Assembly: GCF_964273065.1 (NCBI RefSeq)
Contig: NZ_OZ186815.1
Coordinates: 1,364,001-1,428,000 of the forward strand
Direction: 5' to 3'
Origin: Nocardiopsis dassonvillei_B
GTDB taxonomy: Bacteria > Actinomycetota > Actinomycetes > Streptosporangiales > Streptosporangiaceae
Length of the DNA stretch: 64,000 nucleotides
Shown here: piece after piece, positions 23,967-33,155 of the stretch
How positions within the stretch are numbered: the stretch's first letter is position 1
Layout: every line of letters begins with the position of its first letter
Notes under the pieces: model-generated
Told to the model about the DNA's origin: nothing
Databases searched by the model: none
The model's input: only the letters and a program-made list of their open reading frames with translations
Translations under genes and position numbers: made by a program

Positions 23967-26900
23967 TCAGTCCGCCGCCACCCGCCAAGCGGCGGCCCGC
24001 AGGCCCGGGTCCCCCAGCTCGGCGACCCGGGCGAGCATCCCGGGCCAGGGCTCCTTCCACCCGCGGTCCCGGACGGCCCGCTCCACCAGGCCCAGCACCA
24101 CACGCCCGATCCGCACCCGTATGACCGGATCGGCATCCGCCTCGGCCTCCGCCTTCGCCTTCACCTCGGCCTCAGCCAGAAGGCGTTCGCACACCTCCGG
24201 CCGGTCGTCCACCCCGTTCCCCAGCATCCGCACCAGGTTCCTGTCCGGGTATCGGACCGCACCCTCCGAACGCAGATACCGCAACGCCAGCGGCACCAGC
24301 GCCTCCGACCGGTCCTCCCCTTCATCGAGCAGGCGACGCATCCGCCCCATCAGCAGATCGGCGGCCTCGGTCGCGTACTCCTGTCGCTCCCCCAACAGCC
24401 CCACGACCCGGTCGACCACGGCATCGTCCTCCGGAGTCCGCACCGCCCCGCCGAAGTCCGCGACCACCCGGAGCAGCCGCCGGTGCGGGGTGTCCTCCGC
24501 CTCCGGCACCGGCCTCGGCACCGGCACGCTCCCGTCCGCCCGCGGAACACCGGCCAGCAGGCGCTCCACCGCCTCCGGCGCACGCTCCAGTCCGATCCCC
24601 CGCTCCCACAGGGCGCGAACCCCGACGAGCGACCGGCCGAAGACCTCGCCCGACCCGACCAGCCCGTCGAACAGGGAACCGACATCACCCGCCGCGTTCC
24701 ACGGCAGCCAGCGCGCCCCCCACGGACCCAGCCTCCAGTGCCGGGTGTCCGCCTCCGGCAGGTCACCCACCACTCCGGCCATCGCCTCCCTCCGCCCGGG
24801 CGGGCAGCGCCACGGGCCGGGCGCCAACAGGGCCAGGTGCAGCTCCACCTCCTCGAAGGACCGGACCTGGCCGGCCAGTGCCACGAGCGCCTCCGGATCG
24901 TCCAGGCACCGGACCAGGGACCCGACCACGGCGGCGCGCACATCGCGGTGCAGACCCTCGATGGCCAGCGCCCGGGCCAGAGTCCCCACCGCTCCCGGCG
25001 GCCGGTGGTGTGCGAGCAGACGGGCCGCCGTCTTGCGCACGGTGACCTTGGCCGGGCCCAGCAGCGTGTCGGCCAGGAGCGGTCCCAGCTCCGTCGGCGG
25101 GGTGACCAGGGCCTGGCGTGACAGTGCCGGCCCGGCGGCCCGCGACTGCGGGCCGTCCGCACCCCGCAGGACCGTGCCCAGTGTGCGGTCCCGGCTGCGG
25201 CCCAGGGCGGACAGCGCCGCCTCGCGCAGAACGATGTCGTCACCGTCCAGGAAGGTCCGCAGCCGGTGTGCCGTCCGAGGCAGGTCGCCCAGCCGCAGCA
25301 GGGCCCTCTCCCGGACGTCGGCCCCGGCGGCAGGGTCGGCCGCCAGGTCCGCCAGGCGGTCGGCCAGGGCGGAGGTCAGGCGGACCGGCCAGCGGCGGGC
25401 CGCCCGCCGGTCCACCTCGGGAATCCAGTCGCGGTCCGCCGCGGCCAGGACCGCCAGGACGACGTCGGTGGGCTGCTCGCGCACCAGCAGGGGCCAGACC
25501 TTCGGCAACCGGACGGCGCCGGGCTCGGCCGCGACCAGCTCCCGCGCGTGCTCCGCCCGGGTCGCCGGGATCAACGGGGCCGCAGGAACAGCCCGGGGTG
25601 CCCCTGCCAGGTACATCCGGGCCGCCGTCTCCGCCACCTCCCGCGTTCGCGCCGTCCCTCTCGTCTCCACCCCGAGCGCCGCCGAACGCAGCCGCGCCCG
25701 CAATCCCGGCAGGTTCCGGATCCGGCGCCCGACCTCCCGGGACACCGCCACGGCGGGCGCGTGGTCGCCGCGCGCCCGGGCCTCATCCAGCACCGGAGCC
25801 AGCCGCCGGTACAGCTCCGTCTCCTCCCCGACCGGCAGCACCTGGTCCAGATACGGTTCGAGGGCGGTCACCGCGACCCACCGGCCCCGGGCCGCCCACC
25901 AGGGCGGGTCGGCGCGGGGGCGCCCGGCCTGCCCCAGACCGTCCACACCGAACCGCCCGACCAGGCGCACGTACACGTCCAGGGCCCAGGAGCGGGCCCG
26001 CTCCCCGGTCGCGGGATGGCGCAGCAGGCGGATCGCGATGGCCCGCAGGGCCCCGCGGGTCTCCGCGCCCGCGTCGCGGCTCTGCACGGTGTCGGCGAGC
26101 AGCCGCTCCAGCGCCGGCAGCGCCGCGACGAGCAGCGGCACCGGCAGGTCGCCGGCCGAACGCAGCAGCGCACAGCGCACCGGGTCGCGCTCGGCACCGG
26201 CCCGTTCGGCCCGGCTCAGCAGGACCTCGGCGACCACCTCGGGGTCCCCGGTGCGCCCGGCCGCCGTGACCAGGGCGGCCAGACCGCGGGTCCGGCGCCG
26301 GGCGTCGCCGGAGGAGGCCGCGTCGGCGAGGGTGTCCGCGACCTCCGCGTAGGGCAGGAACGCCAGGGCGTCCAGATCCAGGTGGGGGTCTCCGTAGCGG
26401 TGCTGCCAGCGCTGGATGCGGTGGATCTCCTCCAGTGCGGACCGCGCCTCCCGTTCAGCCGTGGCCGGTGGCATCAGGGGCAGGTAGCGCAGGACGAAGG
26501 GTATGACCCGTTCGCGTTTCTCGAGGAAGCGGTCCAGGTAGCGGGCGCGCACGTCCGGCTCCATCGCCCGCAGGACACGGAGCGCGTCGGCGGGGTGGCT
26601 GCGCATGGCGCGCAGCAGAGCACGGACCCGGCGGCCGCCGTAGGCGGTGGGCGGGTACCGCGTCGGGTAACCGTGCTCGGCGCCCCCGCCCTCCTCGCTC
26701 GCGCGGGTGGCGTGCGGGTAGCGGTTCAGCCGCCACGGCTCCCGGCCGGGGGCGAGTTCGGCGACCGCTGCCGGGCGGACCGGGTCGAGGGCGCTCAGCG
26801 CCCGCTGGACCGGCTCGTCGTCCAGGGTGCGCAGGTACCCGACGAGGGTGTCGGGGTGGCGGCGGGCGAGCCGCCGCCAGGACCGGACCGCGTGGGCGAG

Positions 26901-27416
26901 GTCCGGCAGGTGGGCGGCGACGGCCCGCGCCGAGCAGGCGGGCAGGAGGGCGGCGGCCTCGGGGTCGCCGTGGTCGCGGCGGACCTCGGGCAGGAGCCGG
27001 TCTGCCAGCGGTGCGCGGCGGGCGTGGAAAAGGGTGCGGTAGAGCGTGCGCCGCAGCTCGGTGGGGGCGTCGCGCAGGACGGGGAGCACCGCCTCGTCGG
27101 GGACCGGGAGTGCGCGGACGGCGCGCAGGGCGACGCGACGCAGGTCCGGATGGGGCGAGGCGAGGTGGCGGGCGACCGCGTTGAGGTCGCGGGACACCAG
27201 GGCCAGATGGGAGGCGAACTCCCGTTGGGCGTGGGGGGCGAACCCGGTTCCCCGGACGGAGTCCTCCAGGTCGTGAATGATCCCGGAGAGTTCGGGGGTT
27301 CCCTCGTGTCCCCGGGCGAAGTCCGCCAGGGCGCGCATCCGCGCGGCGCAGGAGAGGGGTTCGATGGTGGACAGAAGCCGGTGGGCCGACGCGTGCGCCG
27401 GCTCGGTGGGGCTCAA
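23967..27416 (-). CDS. Giant HEAT/ARM-repeat-like protein
   Basis: About 1149 residues, nearly all alpha-helical with recurring 30-40-residue helix pairs (examples: VARHLASPHPDLRRVALRAV, LADTLLGPAKVTVRKTAARL). This is the look of HEAT-like scaffold proteins seen in streptomycetes, whose function is unknown; no enzymatic motif, signal peptide or membrane span is visible. The start is uncertain: TTG at 27416 includes the STIEPLSCAARMRALADFA segment that relatives also have, while the first ATG, at 27338, would lose it. No good ribosome site supports either. Confidence 0.65.
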   Translation of the reverse strand: MSPTEPAHASAHRLLSTIEPLSCAARMRALADFARGHEGTPELSGIIHDLEDSVRGTGFAPHAQREFASHLALVSRDLNAVARHLASPHPDLRRVALRAVRALPVPDEAVLPVLRDAPTELRRTLYRTLFHARRAPLADRLLPEVRRDHGDPEAAALLPACSARAVAAHLPDLAHAVRSWRRLARRHPDTLVGYLRTLDDEPVQRALSALDPVRPAAVAELAPGREPWRLNRYPHATRASEEGGGAEHGYPTRYPPTAYGGRRVRALLRAMRSHPADALRVLRAMEPDVRARYLDRFLEKRERVIPFVLRYLPLMPPATAEREARSALEEIHRIQRWQHRYGDPHLDLDALAFLPYAEVADTLADAASSGDARRRTRGLAALVTAAGRTGDPEVVAEVLLSRAERAGAERDPVRCALLRSAGDLPVPLLVAALPALERLLADTVQSRDAGAETRGALRAIAIRLLRHPATGERARSWALDVYVRLVGRFGVDGLGQAGRPRADPPWWAARGRWVAVTALEPYLDQVLPVGEETELYRRLAPVLDEARARGDHAPAVAVSREVGRRIRNLPGLRARLRSAALGVETRGTARTREVAETAARMYLAGAPRAVPAAPLIPATRAEHARELVAAEPGAVRLPKVWPLLVREQPTDVVLAVLAAADRDWIPEVDRRAARRWPVRLTSALADRLADLAADPAAGADVRERALLRLGDLPRTAHRLRTFLDGDDIVLREAALSALGRSRDRTLGTVLRGADGPQSRAAGPALSRQALVTPPTELGPLLADTLLGPAKVTVRKTAARLLAHHRPPGAVGTLARALAIEGLHRDVRAAVVGSLVRCLDDPEALVALAGQVRSFEEVELHLALLAPGPWRCPPGRREAMAGVVGDLPEADTRHWRLGPWGARWLPWNAAGDVGSLFDGLVGSGEVFGRSLVGVRALWERGIGLERAPEAVERLLAGVPRADGSVPVPRPVPEAEDTPHRRLLRVVADFGGAVRTPEDDAVVDRVVGLLGERQEYATEAADLLMGRMRRLLDEGEDRSEALVPLALRYLRSEGAVRYPDRNLVRMLGNGVDDRPEVCERLLAEAEVKAKAEAEADADPVIRVRIGRVVLGLVERAVRDRGWKEPWPGMLARVAELGDPGLRAAAWRVAAD

Positions 27417-27854
27417 CGGCCCGGGCGGAGACCGCCCTTCCTGATCGTCATGGCGCGAGCGTACACGGATCCCCGAGAAAGACGAAACCCCCTGCGAACC
27501 AGGGGGCGGGGCCGAACGGGCGGAGGAGCGCCGGCCGGTACGGACTCCGGTGAGAAGCACGCACCACTCGTTCGGCTCTCCTCGCCCCTCCCCGGGGCCG
27601 GCGATCCCACGTCCGGCCCGACCACCGAACCCACGTCCGGCCCGGCCGCCGGCCCGCGCCGCGCGGTCAGGGCCTCCGACCCCTCCGACCTCCTCCGAAC
27701 CCCTCCGGCTCCCTCCGCCGCCACCTCCGGCGCGGCGGCGCGGAGGCACTCCCCGGCCCTGGCACGACGCCCACCGCCGCCCCCGCCCGGAACACCCGCG
27801 CCGCCTGCTCTGACCGCACCGCCCGGAACACCCGTACCACCTCGGGCACGCCGG
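27417..27854. other. Intergenic stretch with terminator and short repeats
   Basis: 438 bases between mobA and the HEAT-like gene. It contains the leftward terminator at 27475-27506, two copies of CCCACGTCCGGCCCG (about 27606 and 27630) and a CTCC-rich run around 27675-27730. I see no gene. Confidence 0.45.
27475..27506 (-). terminator. Leftward intrinsic terminator
   Basis: On the minus strand CCCCCTG-GTTCG-CAGGGGG (27506-27488) is followed by TTTCGTCTTTCTC, a rare T-rich tail here. It lies about 350 bases after the mobA stop and would end the moaA/rtcB/mobA-side transcription. Confidence 0.6.
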
Positions 27855-28406
27855 TCAGCCCTGCAGACGGCGGGCGGCGCGCTCCAGGTCCTCGGGGGTG
27901 TCGCAGTCGGCGACGGCGTCCGCGTCCGGTGCCGGGACGAGCCGGGGGCCCAGCGGGCCGAGCAGCCCGTACAGGGACCGCCCCCGGTACCCGGCAAGGG
28001 CGGCGCGCACGGCGGCGGTGTCCCACACCCCGGTGAGCCACTGTTCGCGACCGCCACCGTCCACGAACACGGCGTTCGGTCCGCCGAGCAGCGCCAGGTG
28101 CCCCCCGGTCAGGTGCGGCAGGTCGGCGGCGAGCAGCGCGAACCGGTCCGCGGCCACGTGCGGCAACCCGGTGCGCAGGGCGGGGACCGGCCCCGAGCCC
28201 GGCGGGTCCTCCCGCACGTACAGGGCGTCCGGCGACTCCCGTTCGGGACCCACGACGACGATCCGCGCTCCGGGGGCATGGTCGCGGACCGCCGCCGCGA
28301 CACGTTCCAGCAGGGTGCGGCCGCCGACCGCCAGGCCCGGCTTGTCGACGCCGCCCATACGGGTGCCCGCCCCGCCCGCGAGGATCACCGCGTCCAGAGT
28401 GCTCAT
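27855..28406 (-). CDS. mobA: Molybdenum cofactor guanylyltransferase
   Basis: 183 residues. LDAVILAGGAGTRMGGVDKPGLAVGG is the nucleotidyltransferase signature (LAGGxxxRMGxxK) of MobA, which adds GMP to molybdopterin to make the bis-MGD-type cofactor; LLAADLPHL gives the metal-binding Asp. The ATG at 28406 has GGAGG very close and GGAGGG further up. Together with moaA at 30423-31439 it shows local molybdenum-cofactor function, though rtcB separates them. Confidence 0.88.
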   Translation of the reverse strand: MSTLDAVILAGGAGTRMGGVDKPGLAVGGRTLLERVAAAVRDHAPGARIVVVGPERESPDALYVREDPPGSGPVPALRTGLPHVAADRFALLAADLPHLTGGHLALLGGPNAVFVDGGGREQWLTGVWDTAAVRAALAGYRGRSLYGLLGPLGPRLVPAPDADAVADCDTPEDLERAARRLQG

Positions 28407-28537
28407 ACCTCCAGCATGCCCTCCCGGGCCCGCTCCCGGTTCTCCGGCCCGGGCACCCGTTTCCACACCGGCGAGAGCACCCTCACCGCTCACCACAGCG
28501 CGCCCGGGCCCACCCGCCACCGGGACGGCCCGGAAGC

Positions 28538-28618
28538 ACAGCGCCCCGGGACCCCAGCGCCCCGGGACCACAGCAACCCGAGACCCCAGCGCCCCGGGAC
28601 CACAGCAGCCCCGGAACC
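28538..28618. repeat. 16-bp tandem repeat, five copies
   Basis: Consensus (A/C)CAGCGCCCCGGGACC. Copies lie at 28538-28553, 28554-28569, 28570-28585, 28586-28601 and 28602-28618 (last one 17 bp), between rtcB and mobA. Copies alternate between an A and a C first base, suggesting growth by 32-bp steps. Confidence 0.8.
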
Positions 28619-28636
28619 CGACGCACCCGAACACGG

Positions 28637-28679
28637 AAAAGGGCCCCGCCGCCCGGCGCCGTGCCGAACGCCGGGGCCC
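28637..28679 (-). terminator. rtcB terminator
   Basis: On the minus strand GGGCCCC (from 28679) pairs with GGGGCCC (to 28641), with an inner CCGGCG/CGCCGG stem, and is followed by TTTTCC. It sits eight bases past the rtcB stop. Confidence 0.7.
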
Positions 28680-28686
28680 CGGCGGC

Positions 28687-29874
28687 TCACCCCTTGACGC
28701 AGACCACCTGGCGCAGGTGCGCGACCACGCGCACCAGGTCGGTCTGGGCGGCGATGACCGACTCCAGGTCCTTGTACGCGGCGGGGATCTCGTCCACGAC
28801 GCCCGCGTCCTTGCGGCACTCCACGCCCTCGGTCTGGGCGGCCAGGTCCGCCGCGGTGAACGTCTTGCGGGCCTTGGTACGGCTCATCCGGCGTCCCGCC
28901 CCGTGCGAGGCGGAGTTGAACGAGGCCTCGTTGCCCAGCCCCTTCACGATGTACGTCCCGGTCGCCATGCTGCCGGGGATGATGCCGTACTCCCCCGCGC
29001 CCGCACGGATCGCGCCCTTGCGGGTGACCAGCACGTCCACGCCGTCGTAGGTCTCCTCCGCCACGTAGTTGTGGTGGCAGGAGATCCACTGCCCGAAACC
29101 GGTCCCGGGCACCTGCTCGGCCAGGACCTTGCAGGCCAGCCCCATCATGATGTCGCGGTTGCGGCGCGCGTAGTCCTGGGCCCAGAACAGGTCGCGGCGG
29201 TAGGCGTCCATCTCCGGCGTCCCGCTGAGGAACACCGCCAGGTCGCGGTCGGGCAGGTCCTGGTTGTGCGGCAGGGCGCGGGCCTGGCCGATGTGGTGGT
29301 CGGCCAGCTCCTTGCCGATGTTGCGCGAACCCGAGTGCAGCACCAGCCACACCGCGTCCTCGTCGTCCAGGCACACCTCCAGGAAGTGGTTGCCGCCGCC
29401 GAGGGTGCCCATCTGGCGCAGGGCCCGCTCACGGCGCGGGCGCACGGCCTCGGCCAGGTCGTCGAAGCCCTGCCAGAACGTGTCCCAGCGCGTGCTGCGC
29501 AGGCCCGGGACGGTGGCGGGGTCGACGGCCTCGTCGTGGAAGTGGAAGCCGACGGGGATCGCGGCCTCCAGGGCCGAGCGCAGCTTTCCGAGGTCGTCGG
29601 GCAGGCGGGAGGCGGTGAGGTCGGTGCGCACGGCGGTCATGCCGCAGCCGATGTCCACGCCGACGGCGGCGGGGCTGACGGCGTCGCGCATGGCGATGAC
29701 CGAGCCGACGGTGGCGCCCTTTCCGTAGTGGACGTCGGGCATCACGGCCAGGCCGTGCACCCAGGGCATGCCGCTGACGTTGCGCAGCTGGTTCAGCGCG
29801 GCGTCCTCGACCTCCTCGGGGCGGGCCCACATGCGGATGGGGATCCGGGTACCGGGGATCTCGGTATAGGACAT
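28687..29874 (-). CDS. rtcB: RtcB family RNA-splicing ligase
   Basis: 395 residues. RtcB joins 2',3'-cyclic phosphate (or 3'-phosphate) and 5'-OH RNA ends using GTP and manganese. Seen: MPDVHYGKGATVGSV, GVDIGCGM (metal Cys), GTLGGGNHFLEV (metal His), LHSGSRNIG, the EYGIIPGSMATGTYIV loop and SHGAGR with the guanylylated His. All key residues are present, so it should be active. The ATG at 29874 has GGGAGGTGG upstream. A relic of a second copy lies at 1194-1253. Confidence 0.95.
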   Translation of the reverse strand: MSYTEIPGTRIPIRMWARPEEVEDAALNQLRNVSGMPWVHGLAVMPDVHYGKGATVGSVIAMRDAVSPAAVGVDIGCGMTAVRTDLTASRLPDDLGKLRSALEAAIPVGFHFHDEAVDPATVPGLRSTRWDTFWQGFDDLAEAVRPRRERALRQMGTLGGGNHFLEVCLDDEDAVWLVLHSGSRNIGKELADHHIGQARALPHNQDLPDRDLAVFLSGTPEMDAYRRDLFWAQDYARRNRDIMMGLACKVLAEQVPGTGFGQWISCHHNYVAEETYDGVDVLVTRKGAIRAGAGEYGIIPGSMATGTYIVKGLGNEASFNSASHGAGRRMSRTKARKTFTAADLAAQTEGVECRKDAGVVDEIPAAYKDLESVIAAQTDLVRVVAHLRQVVCVKG

Positions 29875-30422
29875 GACAGGCCACCTCCCTTTCACGAACG
29901 GCCTGTTCTCACGGGTCGGGCGCGATCGCGCCCCGCCACATTGATTCGCAAAAGGGGCGGATCGTCCACTGGTTTTCGGTTGTACGGCCGCTCCGGCCCG
30001 GCCGACGGCTCACATCGCCGCAACGGCTCCGACGGCACTCGCCGGTCCCGCCGGTCCCGCCCGTCCTACCACTCCCACCGGTCCTACCACTCTCAGCGGT
30101 CCTGCTACTCCCACCACTCCCACTGGCCCCACCGCTCCCGTCTCTCCCGCCGCCCTCGCCGCTCCGCTCTGCCAGGCCGCTCCGACCGGGCTCGCCGCTC
30201 CCGCCACAGCACCCCCTCCGACCACCGCGCTCCCTTCAGTCGCCGCTCCCCCTCCGACCTCCGGGGCCGTCCGCGCCGACACGGTCCCGTGGACCATCGC
30301 GCCCGACCCGGCGGTCGCACCCACGACCGTGACCGCAACGTCGCCGTCACCGTCACCGCCAGCGCTACCGGCGACCACGACCTCCCCGAACTCCACTGCG
30401 ACCACGGCGGCGCCCCGCCCCG
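29875..30422. other. Intergenic region with degenerate short repeats
   Basis: 548 bases between moaA and rtcB. The first 120 bases hold the rtcB ribosome site and probable promoter. From 30010 to about 30340 the DNA is a chain of related 9/18-base units. Translated leftward it would give Gly-x-x-like repeats (GPVGVVGVAGPLRVVGPVGV), rightward Ser/His/Arg repeats; neither has a ribosome site and I treat it as non-coding. Confidence 0.45.
30062..30165. repeat. 18-bp degenerate tandem repeat
   Basis: Units of the form CGGTCCTACCACTCCCAC start near 30061, 30079, 30097, 30115, 30133 and decay rightward. The first three match at 14 or more of 18 positions. Confidence 0.6.
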
Positions 30423-31439
30423 TCAGCCGCCGATCGCGGACATGGGCCGCGCGGGCTGGAGGAACCCCGGGTCGTCGATGCCGTGGCCGGGGAACTTGCG
30501 GGCGACCGCCGCCGTCCAGCGCTCCGCGATCTCGGCGTCGGTGGCACCCTCCCGCAGGGGGGTGCGCAGGTCGGACTCCTCCCGGGCGAACAGGCAGTTG
30601 CGGATCTGGCCGTCGGCGGTGAGCCGCACCCGGTCGCAGGTCCCGCAGAACGGCCGGGTGACCGAGCCGATCACGCCGACGGTGGCCTCGCGGCCGTCGG
30701 GGAAGGTGTGCCCGACGACCCGGAAGAGCTCGGCCGGGGCGCTGCCGCGCGCCCCGGGGTCGGCCTCGGCGAGTTCGAAGGCGGCCTCCAGGCGGCCCAG
30801 GATCTCGTCGGCGGTGATCATGTTCTCGCGGCTCCAGCCGTGCTGGGCGTCCAGCGGCATCTGCTCGATGAAGCGCAGCTCGTAGCCGCGCTCGACGCAG
30901 TAGCGCAGCAGGTCGGCGGCCTCGCCGTCGTTGACGCCGCGCATGAGGACCGCGTTCACCTTGACGGGGGTGAGCCCGGCCTCGGCGGCCGCGGCCAGGC
31001 CCTCGATGACGTCGTCGAACCGGCGGCGCCGCGCCAGGGTCTCGAACACGTCCGGGCGCAGGGTGTCCAGGGAGACGTTGACGCGGTCCAGGCCCGCCTC
31101 GGCCAGGGCGGGGGCCATCCGGGCCAGGCCGATGCCGTTGGTGGTGAGGGCGGTGTGGGGGCGGGGGCTCAGGGCGGTGGTCCCGGCGATGATTGCGGGC
31201 AGGCCGCGGCGCAGCAGGGGTTCTCCGCCGGTGAAGCGGACCTCGGTGATACCCAGGCGGGTGACGCCGATGTCGATGAGGCGGAGGAGTTCCTCATCGG
31301 TGAGGAGTTCGGGTTTGGGCAGCCATTCCAGGCCTTCGGGGGGCATGCAGTAGGTGCAGCGCAGGTTGCAACGGTCGGTGAGCGAGACCCGCAGGTCCGT
31401 CGCCACTCGCCCATAGGAGTCGGCCAGCACGGGCGTCAC
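30423..31439 (-). CDS. moaA: GTP 3',8-cyclase (molybdenum cofactor synthesis)
   Basis: 338 residues. A radical-SAM enzyme that makes 3',8-cyclo-GTP, the first step to molybdopterin. The N-terminal cluster DRCNLRCTYCMPP binds the SAM [4Fe-4S]; RFTGGEPLLR and NVSLDTL are typical; the C-terminal FCGTCDRVRLTADGQIRNCLF binds the second cluster. The usual C-terminal Gly-Gly is present (AIGG). The GTG start at 31439 has GGAGAGG upstream. It works in the same pathway as mobA. Confidence 0.95.
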   Translation of the reverse strand: MTPVLADSYGRVATDLRVSLTDRCNLRCTYCMPPEGLEWLPKPELLTDEELLRLIDIGVTRLGITEVRFTGGEPLLRRGLPAIIAGTTALSPRPHTALTTNGIGLARMAPALAEAGLDRVNVSLDTLRPDVFETLARRRRFDDVIEGLAAAAEAGLTPVKVNAVLMRGVNDGEAADLLRYCVERGYELRFIEQMPLDAQHGWSRENMITADEILGRLEAAFELAEADPGARGSAPAELFRVVGHTFPDGREATVGVIGSVTRPFCGTCDRVRLTADGQIRNCLFAREESDLRTPLREGATDAEIAERWTAAVARKFPGHGIDDPGFLQPARPMSAIGG

Positions 31440-31851
31440 CCTCTCCAGTCGAAGTCGTCGAGCAGAACGCCACTCGCACCCACTCGCGGGATATCCGGTG
31501 GGATACCCACCTGTTCAGCCTAGAAGATTCGCTTTCTCCGCCAGTAGACCCGATCACACCCTTTGGCATATTTCGTCGACGCACACGAGAGAACGACCCC
31601 TGTTCGGGAGCATCCTCCGGACACGAACCCCGTGCTCCTCCCCCGCAGGTCCCCCCTTGATCCCCCACCGGTTCCCCCTGATCCCCCACCGGTTCCCCGC
31701 TGGTCCCCTGCTCCTCGCCCGTCCCTCCCCCGCCCCCGTGCGCCCGGTTCCGCGCGAACGCCGCCGGGCGATGTTCTAGGGTGTCCCTCGCCACAGGCGA
31801 CCATCTGCGCGATCGTCGCAGACGCGCACCCCGACGAGGAGGCAGGACACG
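31440..31851. other. Divergent promoter region of moaA and the lipase-like gene
   Basis: 412 bases. The part near moaA (31500-31600) is AT-richer and should hold promoters; the middle contains a 21-bp tandem repeat. No gene is seen. Confidence 0.4.
31656..31697. repeat. 21-bp tandem repeat, two copies
   Basis: TGATCCCCCACCGGTTCCCC(C/G) occurs at 31656-31676 and 31677-31697, with partly decayed copies on both sides (GGTCCCCCCT, GCTGGTCCCC). Confidence 0.7.
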
Positions 31852-32673
31852 GTGATCACCACACGCGAATGGGGACTGGCCGGCGGGCCCAACGGCTCGG
31901 AGAGGCTGGCGGCCCGGGCGTGGGCCCCGGCCGAGGGGGAGCCCTCCTGGATGGCGGTCCTGGTCCACGGCTACGGCGAGCACCTGGGGCGGTACGAGCA
32001 GGTCGCCGCCGACCTGGTGGCCGCCGGCGCGGTGGTCTACGGCGCGGACCACCGGGGGCACGGCGGCTCCTCCGGCGAACGGGTCCTCATCGAGGACTAC
32101 GCGGAGGTGGTCGAGGACGTGCACCGGCTCATCACCCAGGCCCGCACCGCCTACCGCTCGCTGCCCCTGATCCTGATCGGCCACTCCATGGGCGGTCTCA
32201 TCGCCTCCCGGTACGCCCAGACGCACCCCGAGGAGCTGACCGCCCTGGTGCTGTCGGGGCCCGTGCTGGGCCGGTGGGAGGTCCTGGAGGCGCTGGCCGC
32301 CGCCGAGGAGATCCCCGACGTCCCCATCGACCCCGCCACCCTCTCCCGCGACCCGGCCGTCGGCGAGGCCTACGTGGCCGACGAGCTGGTCTGGCACGGC
32401 CCGTTCAAGCGCGCCACGGTGAAGGCGATGCTGACCGAGATCGACCGGGGCCTCCAGGCCGGTTCGCTGGGTCCCCTGCCCCTGCTCTGGGTGCACGGCT
32501 CCGACGACCGCCTGGTGCCGATCGCCGGGACCGTCAAGGGGATCGAGGCACTGCTCGGGTCGGACTTCACCGCCCGGATCTTCCCCGGCGCCCGCCACGA
32601 GGTGTTCAACGAGACCGACCGCGACGAGGTGATCGGCGAGGTCGTGCGCTTCGCCCGCCGGTTCGCCCCCTGA
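31852..32673 (+). CDS. Monoacylglycerol lipase-like alpha/beta hydrolase
   Basis: 273 residues. VLVHGYGEHLGRYE (oxyanion), ADHRGHGGSSGER, the nucleophile elbow GHSMGG, GSDDRLVP (Asp) and GARHEVFNE (His) complete a Ser-Asp-His triad in the monoacylglycerol-lipase/serine aminopeptidase S33 style. It is cytoplasmic and probably releases fatty acids from monoglycerides. The GTG at 31852 has GAGGAGG upstream. Confidence 0.85.
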   Translation: MITTREWGLAGGPNGSERLAARAWAPAEGEPSWMAVLVHGYGEHLGRYEQVAADLVAAGAVVYGADHRGHGGSSGERVLIEDYAEVVEDVHRLITQARTAYRSLPLILIGHSMGGLIASRYAQTHPEELTALVLSGPVLGRWEVLEALAAAEEIPDVPIDPATLSRDPAVGEAYVADELVWHGPFKRATVKAMLTEIDRGLQAGSLGPLPLLWVHGSDDRLVPIAGTVKGIEALLGSDFTARIFPGARHEVFNETDRDEVIGEVVRFARRFAP

Positions 32674-33155
32674 CCGACCGGACGCCCGGCCCGGCCCCGG
32701 GGGGGCGCCCCGCCCTCGCCCCGGCACCGCCCTCGACGCGGTCGGGCCCGCCCCGCGGCAACGGTCGGGCCCGTCCGCGCGGTGCGAAGCCCGCTCCCCG
32801 GGGCGGACACCCCGCGGCACGGGGCCCGCACCCGGGGCGAGGCCCGAACCCGCCGGGACGAACACCGGTCGCACGGGGCCCGTATCCCGCAGCGGTCGGG
32901 CCCGCGTCCCGCAGGAGCGAGCCCCGCACCCCCGGGGACTGGGGACCACATCCCGCAGGAGCGAGGCCCACGCCTTCAGAGGCGAGGCCCGCATCCCGCG
33001 GGAGCGTGACCGACCTCCCACGGGGGCTGGGCCCGGCACCCCCAGGTGCGAGGCCCACGCCCTGTAGGAACGGGGCCCACAGCCCGCCGTACGGGGTCCG
33101 CACCCCGCCCGCCCCGGACGTACGGCCTCCCGACCCGGACATGCGGCCGCCCGGC
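32674..33155. other. 482-base convergent intergenic region, mostly tandem repeats
   Basis: It lies between the lipase-like gene and the MocR regulator gene. Most of it is the 22-bp array at 32817-33115. There is no credible gene. Confidence 0.5.
32817..33115. repeat. Degenerate 22-bp tandem repeat, about 13 copies
   Basis: Units follow GGGCCCGCATCCCGCAGGAG plus two or three bases, for example at about 32900, 32944, 32987 and 33030. Some units are strongly diverged. The unit length is not a multiple of three, so no protein repeat is encoded. It lies between convergent genes. Confidence 0.7.

Noticed and set aside
23203..24060. Leftward 285-codon frame with FTPRGG/STPWGR repeats
   Set aside because: The repeats come from the intergenic C4-G5 units; there is no ribosome site and no protein-like composition.
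28538..28618. CRISPR array
   Set aside because: The 16-bp units are contiguous without spacers.
30010..30405. Leftward 131-codon frame with Gly-x-x collagen-like repeats
   Set aside because: It has no ribosome site, overlaps a DNA repeat array that decays gradually, and shows no conserved domain.
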